The position numbers and the translations under genes were made by a program. Below the pieces are notes generated by a model, which made no database searches, had not been told where the DNA came from, and worked only from the letters and a program-made list of their open reading frames with translations. This document shows positions 30,647-32,891 of a stretch of DNA of 32,891 nt, one piece after another (positions within the stretch are counted from its first letter, which is position 1; every line of letters begins with the position of its first letter). The stretch is from Pleurotus djamor (Eukaryota; Basidiomycota; Agaricomycetes; Agaricales; Pleurotaceae): contig JAPEVF010000505.1 of the NCBI GenBank assembly GCA_029747585.1, forward strand, positions 1-32,891. Direction: 5' to 3'.

Positions 30647-32891
30647 ATGGAGAAGGCCCGAGGGCCTTTTGGCGACTTGACTTCCCGCTCTCCACCGCGC
30701 CCATTCTTCACTTTCGGTGCCCTTTCTCTCCTCGGGTTTACCTTCCTGATTGCTCAGTTCTCAACACTATGGCCGACTTCCAGGACGATAAATTTACCAC
30801 ACAATGCCGCAGAAATTTCTGCTAGGTGCCAATCTTTGAAGATGAAAGCAGGTCCCGCCGCCGACTTCGAGGACCGAGAAGAATCTGACCGCTTCGTACC
30901 GGGAGCTAAGCCATACCTCATTACGGACGCACGGATATGGACTGGCTTGGAGAATGGTACCCAGGTCATACGCGGAGATATAATAGTGGACAAGGGAGTG
31001 ATCAAGGGTGTTGGTCACTTTGGCAGAGCTTTCCGAGCACAATTCACGGAGCTGGAGGTCATAGATGCTCAGGGGAAGTGGGTTACGCCAGGGATAGTGG
31101 ATATGCATTCACATCTCGGAGATGCGTCGTCGCCCGAGCTCGAAGGTGCAGCCGACGACAACTCCCTCAAGGGCACAGCGCAGCCGTGGCTTCGGAGTCT
31201 CGACGGGTTGAACACACATGATGATTCGTACCCGTTGTCTATCTCTGGCGGTATCACCACGGCATTAGTCCTCCCTGGATCTGCCAATGCGATCGGAGGA
31301 CAAGCATATCTCATCAAACTACGAGAGACTGCGGAAAGGACACCCTCTTCGATGTTGCTTGAAGCACCTTACCAAATCAATTCATCTTTCCCTGATCCCA
31401 GTTTGCCATTGCATTGGCGACATATGAAGTCAGTTATCGTTGATTCGTCTATTTCTCTTTGTAGCTGACGTGCACCCTTTTAGACATGCATGTGGTATGC
31501 TTAATGATGGCCATATCCGTTTAGTAACTAACTCTGTCTTTCTAATGTCTTACAGGAGAGAACCCAAGTGAGTCCTTTCGGTAAGGCAGCGTTGAATTCA
31601 CGGCTTATGCGCTGTCTTAGGTCGCGTGTACGAAGATACTCGCATGGATACCATATGGGCGTTCCGCAAGGCGTACGTCGTTTCCGGACACTATAACAAC
31701 GNTTTTTTACTCTTATCTAGGTATAACCATGCTCGTGAAATCAAGCAAAAGCAAGACGCATATTGCGAACGAGTTGAAGCCAACTCATGGGCGGGACTTG
31801 GAGAATTCCCTGAGGATCTGCAGTGGGAAGCCTTGGTTGATGTCCTCCGAGGCCGAGTGAAAGTCAACATTCATTGCTACGAAACAGTTGATCTCGATGC
31901 TCTTGTCCGGGTCCGTTTTGAATTTCCCATGGTCATCCTATGGGCTATCCTAAGTCACCTACAGATTTCAAATGAATTTCAATTCCCTATCGCTGCGTTC
32001 CACCATGCGCATGAAGCGTACCTGGTTCCGGACACTTTGAAGAAAGCCTATGGTAAGTTGAAGTCGTTGTCATTCTGTTTTTCTATTTCATGAGCTGACT
32101 GCTTCGGGCAGGTGCGCCCCCAACAATCGCATTATTCGCCACCAATGCAAGGTACAAGAAAGAAGCATACCGAGGCTCGGAGTTTGCTCCTCGCATTTTG
32201 ACTTCACATGGGTTAAAGGTGGCTATGAAGGTGGGGAGCTGTTCCTTATTCTGTGATAGTTTTCTAACGATCGACGTAGAGCGACCATCCCGTTCTCAAC
32301 TCTCGATTCCTCCTCTATGAAGCTCAGCAAGCATACTTCTACGGGATGCCTGAGAACAGCGCTTTGGCTGCAGTGATAACCACATCCGCGGAAGCCGTGG
32401 GCATGGGTCATCGACTTGGTTATATCCGTCAAGGCTGGGATGCTGGTGAGTGATTTCCTGAGACTACCCTAATTTCTAACCTGATTCGCATAGACCTGGT
32501 TCTCTGGGACAGTCACCCGTTGGCATTAGGCGCGACCCCAATCCAGGTGTTCATCGATGGTATACCACAGCTGGACAATCCTTTCAACGTCCAGAAGCCT
32601 GCGTCTTTCCAGCATTCACCCAAAGTCCCCAACTTTGACGATGAAGCTGAGGCTGCTATCCAGTACGAGGGTCTGCAGCCTTTAGCCCCGAAGTCTAAAG
32701 CAAGCGACTTGGTCGTTTTTACGAACGTCAAGAATGTATTCGTTCCTCGCGGAGAATCTATCATTCCTTCCTTCTCCGCTCAAAGTAACACAACTCTTGG
32801 CGTGGTCGTTGTCAAGAACGGTCAGATCCAATGTGCTGACCATCTGGCTTGTGTAGCTACCGCTGATTCCCTCAAGTCGGAAGCCAAATTT
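30647..32891 (+). CDS. Membrane-anchored metal-dependent amidohydrolase (carbohydrate-esterase-9-like), runs off the window
   Basis: Amidohydrolase-superfamily protein of the type annotated in fungi as carbohydrate esterase family 9 or imidazolonepropionase-like; the substrate is not known. Start ATG 30647 (MEKARGPFGDLTSRS), then a signal anchor FFTFGALSLLGFTFLIAQF at about residues 20-38. Motifs: VTPGIVDMHSHLGD (metal-binding HxH), GITTALVLPGSANAIGGQ, ENPSRVYEDTRMDT, VNIHCYETVDLD, FPIAAFHHAHEAYLVPD, SDHPVLNSR, GYIRQGWDADLVLWDSHPLA. Exons: 30647-31428, 31484-31494 (11 nt), 31556-31567 (12 nt), 31621-31672, 31721-31910, 31965-32052, 32112-32230, 32280-32445, 32494 to beyond 32891. N 31702 lies in an intron beside a T7 run. 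The two microexons encode the conserved HACGENPS segment, which supports them. The 3' end is missing. Confidence 0.9.

Noticed and set aside
30754..31317. Minus-strand frames over the hydrolase first exon
   Set aside because: Antisense shadows of a well-conserved amidohydrolase exon.
1..32891. CRISPR array, bacterial operon, rRNA or viral gene
   Set aside because: No spaced direct repeats, no polycistronic bacterial layout, no rRNA segments and no viral proteins were seen. Intron density shows a fungal nuclear genome.

Overview
The window looks like nuclear DNA of a filamentous basidiomycete, most likely an Agaricomycete. The genes are split by many short introns (about 45-90 nt, mostly GT-AG), and it carries a KDZ-type transposase, tandem F-box genes and a basidiomycete-style non-reducing polyketide synthase. 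It is draft sequence: seven single Ns are present, five of them beside homopolymers, and those falling in exons coincide with reading-frame slips.

Layout. 1-3318 (+): 5'-truncated KDZ transposon whose transposase frame runs directly into antisense TOM70 sequence. 3319-4525 (-): first ~300 codons of TOM70, cut at that junction. 4846-5241 (-): DPH3. 5463-8248 (+): MTO1, 16 exons. 8709-10978 (+): amino-acid permease, 12 exons. 11057-11142 (-): intron-containing tRNA-Asn(GTT).

11170-16743 (-): a ~1,749-residue non-reducing polyketide synthase (KS-AT-PT-ACP-ACP-TE, no SAT domain visible). 17070-20056 (-): an OrsB-like amidohydrolase/decarboxylase directly upstream of it. Two of its introns have been enlarged by inverted-repeat elements, one with perfect 211-bp terminal repeats placed exactly at a 3' splice site. 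21025-22906 (-): a second, smaller copy of the same unit, namely a PKS 5' remnant, spacer, a second decarboxylase and its promoter. The likely chemistry, an inference, is an orsellinic-acid-type product from the PKS followed by decarboxylation to an orcinol-type phenol.

23905-30397 (+): a recombined array of three F-box-like genes mixed with fragments of a GPCR gene. A duplicated leader of the following gene lies in front of the third F-box copy. 30647-32891 (+): a membrane-anchored metal-dependent amidohydrolase (CE9-like) that runs off the window and contains two consecutive microexons of 11 and 12 nt.

The left third is mostly housekeeping (mitochondrial import, wobble-uridine and diphthamide modification, amino-acid uptake). 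The middle is a small secondary-metabolism locus under duplication and transposon attack. The right third is a birth-and-death array.
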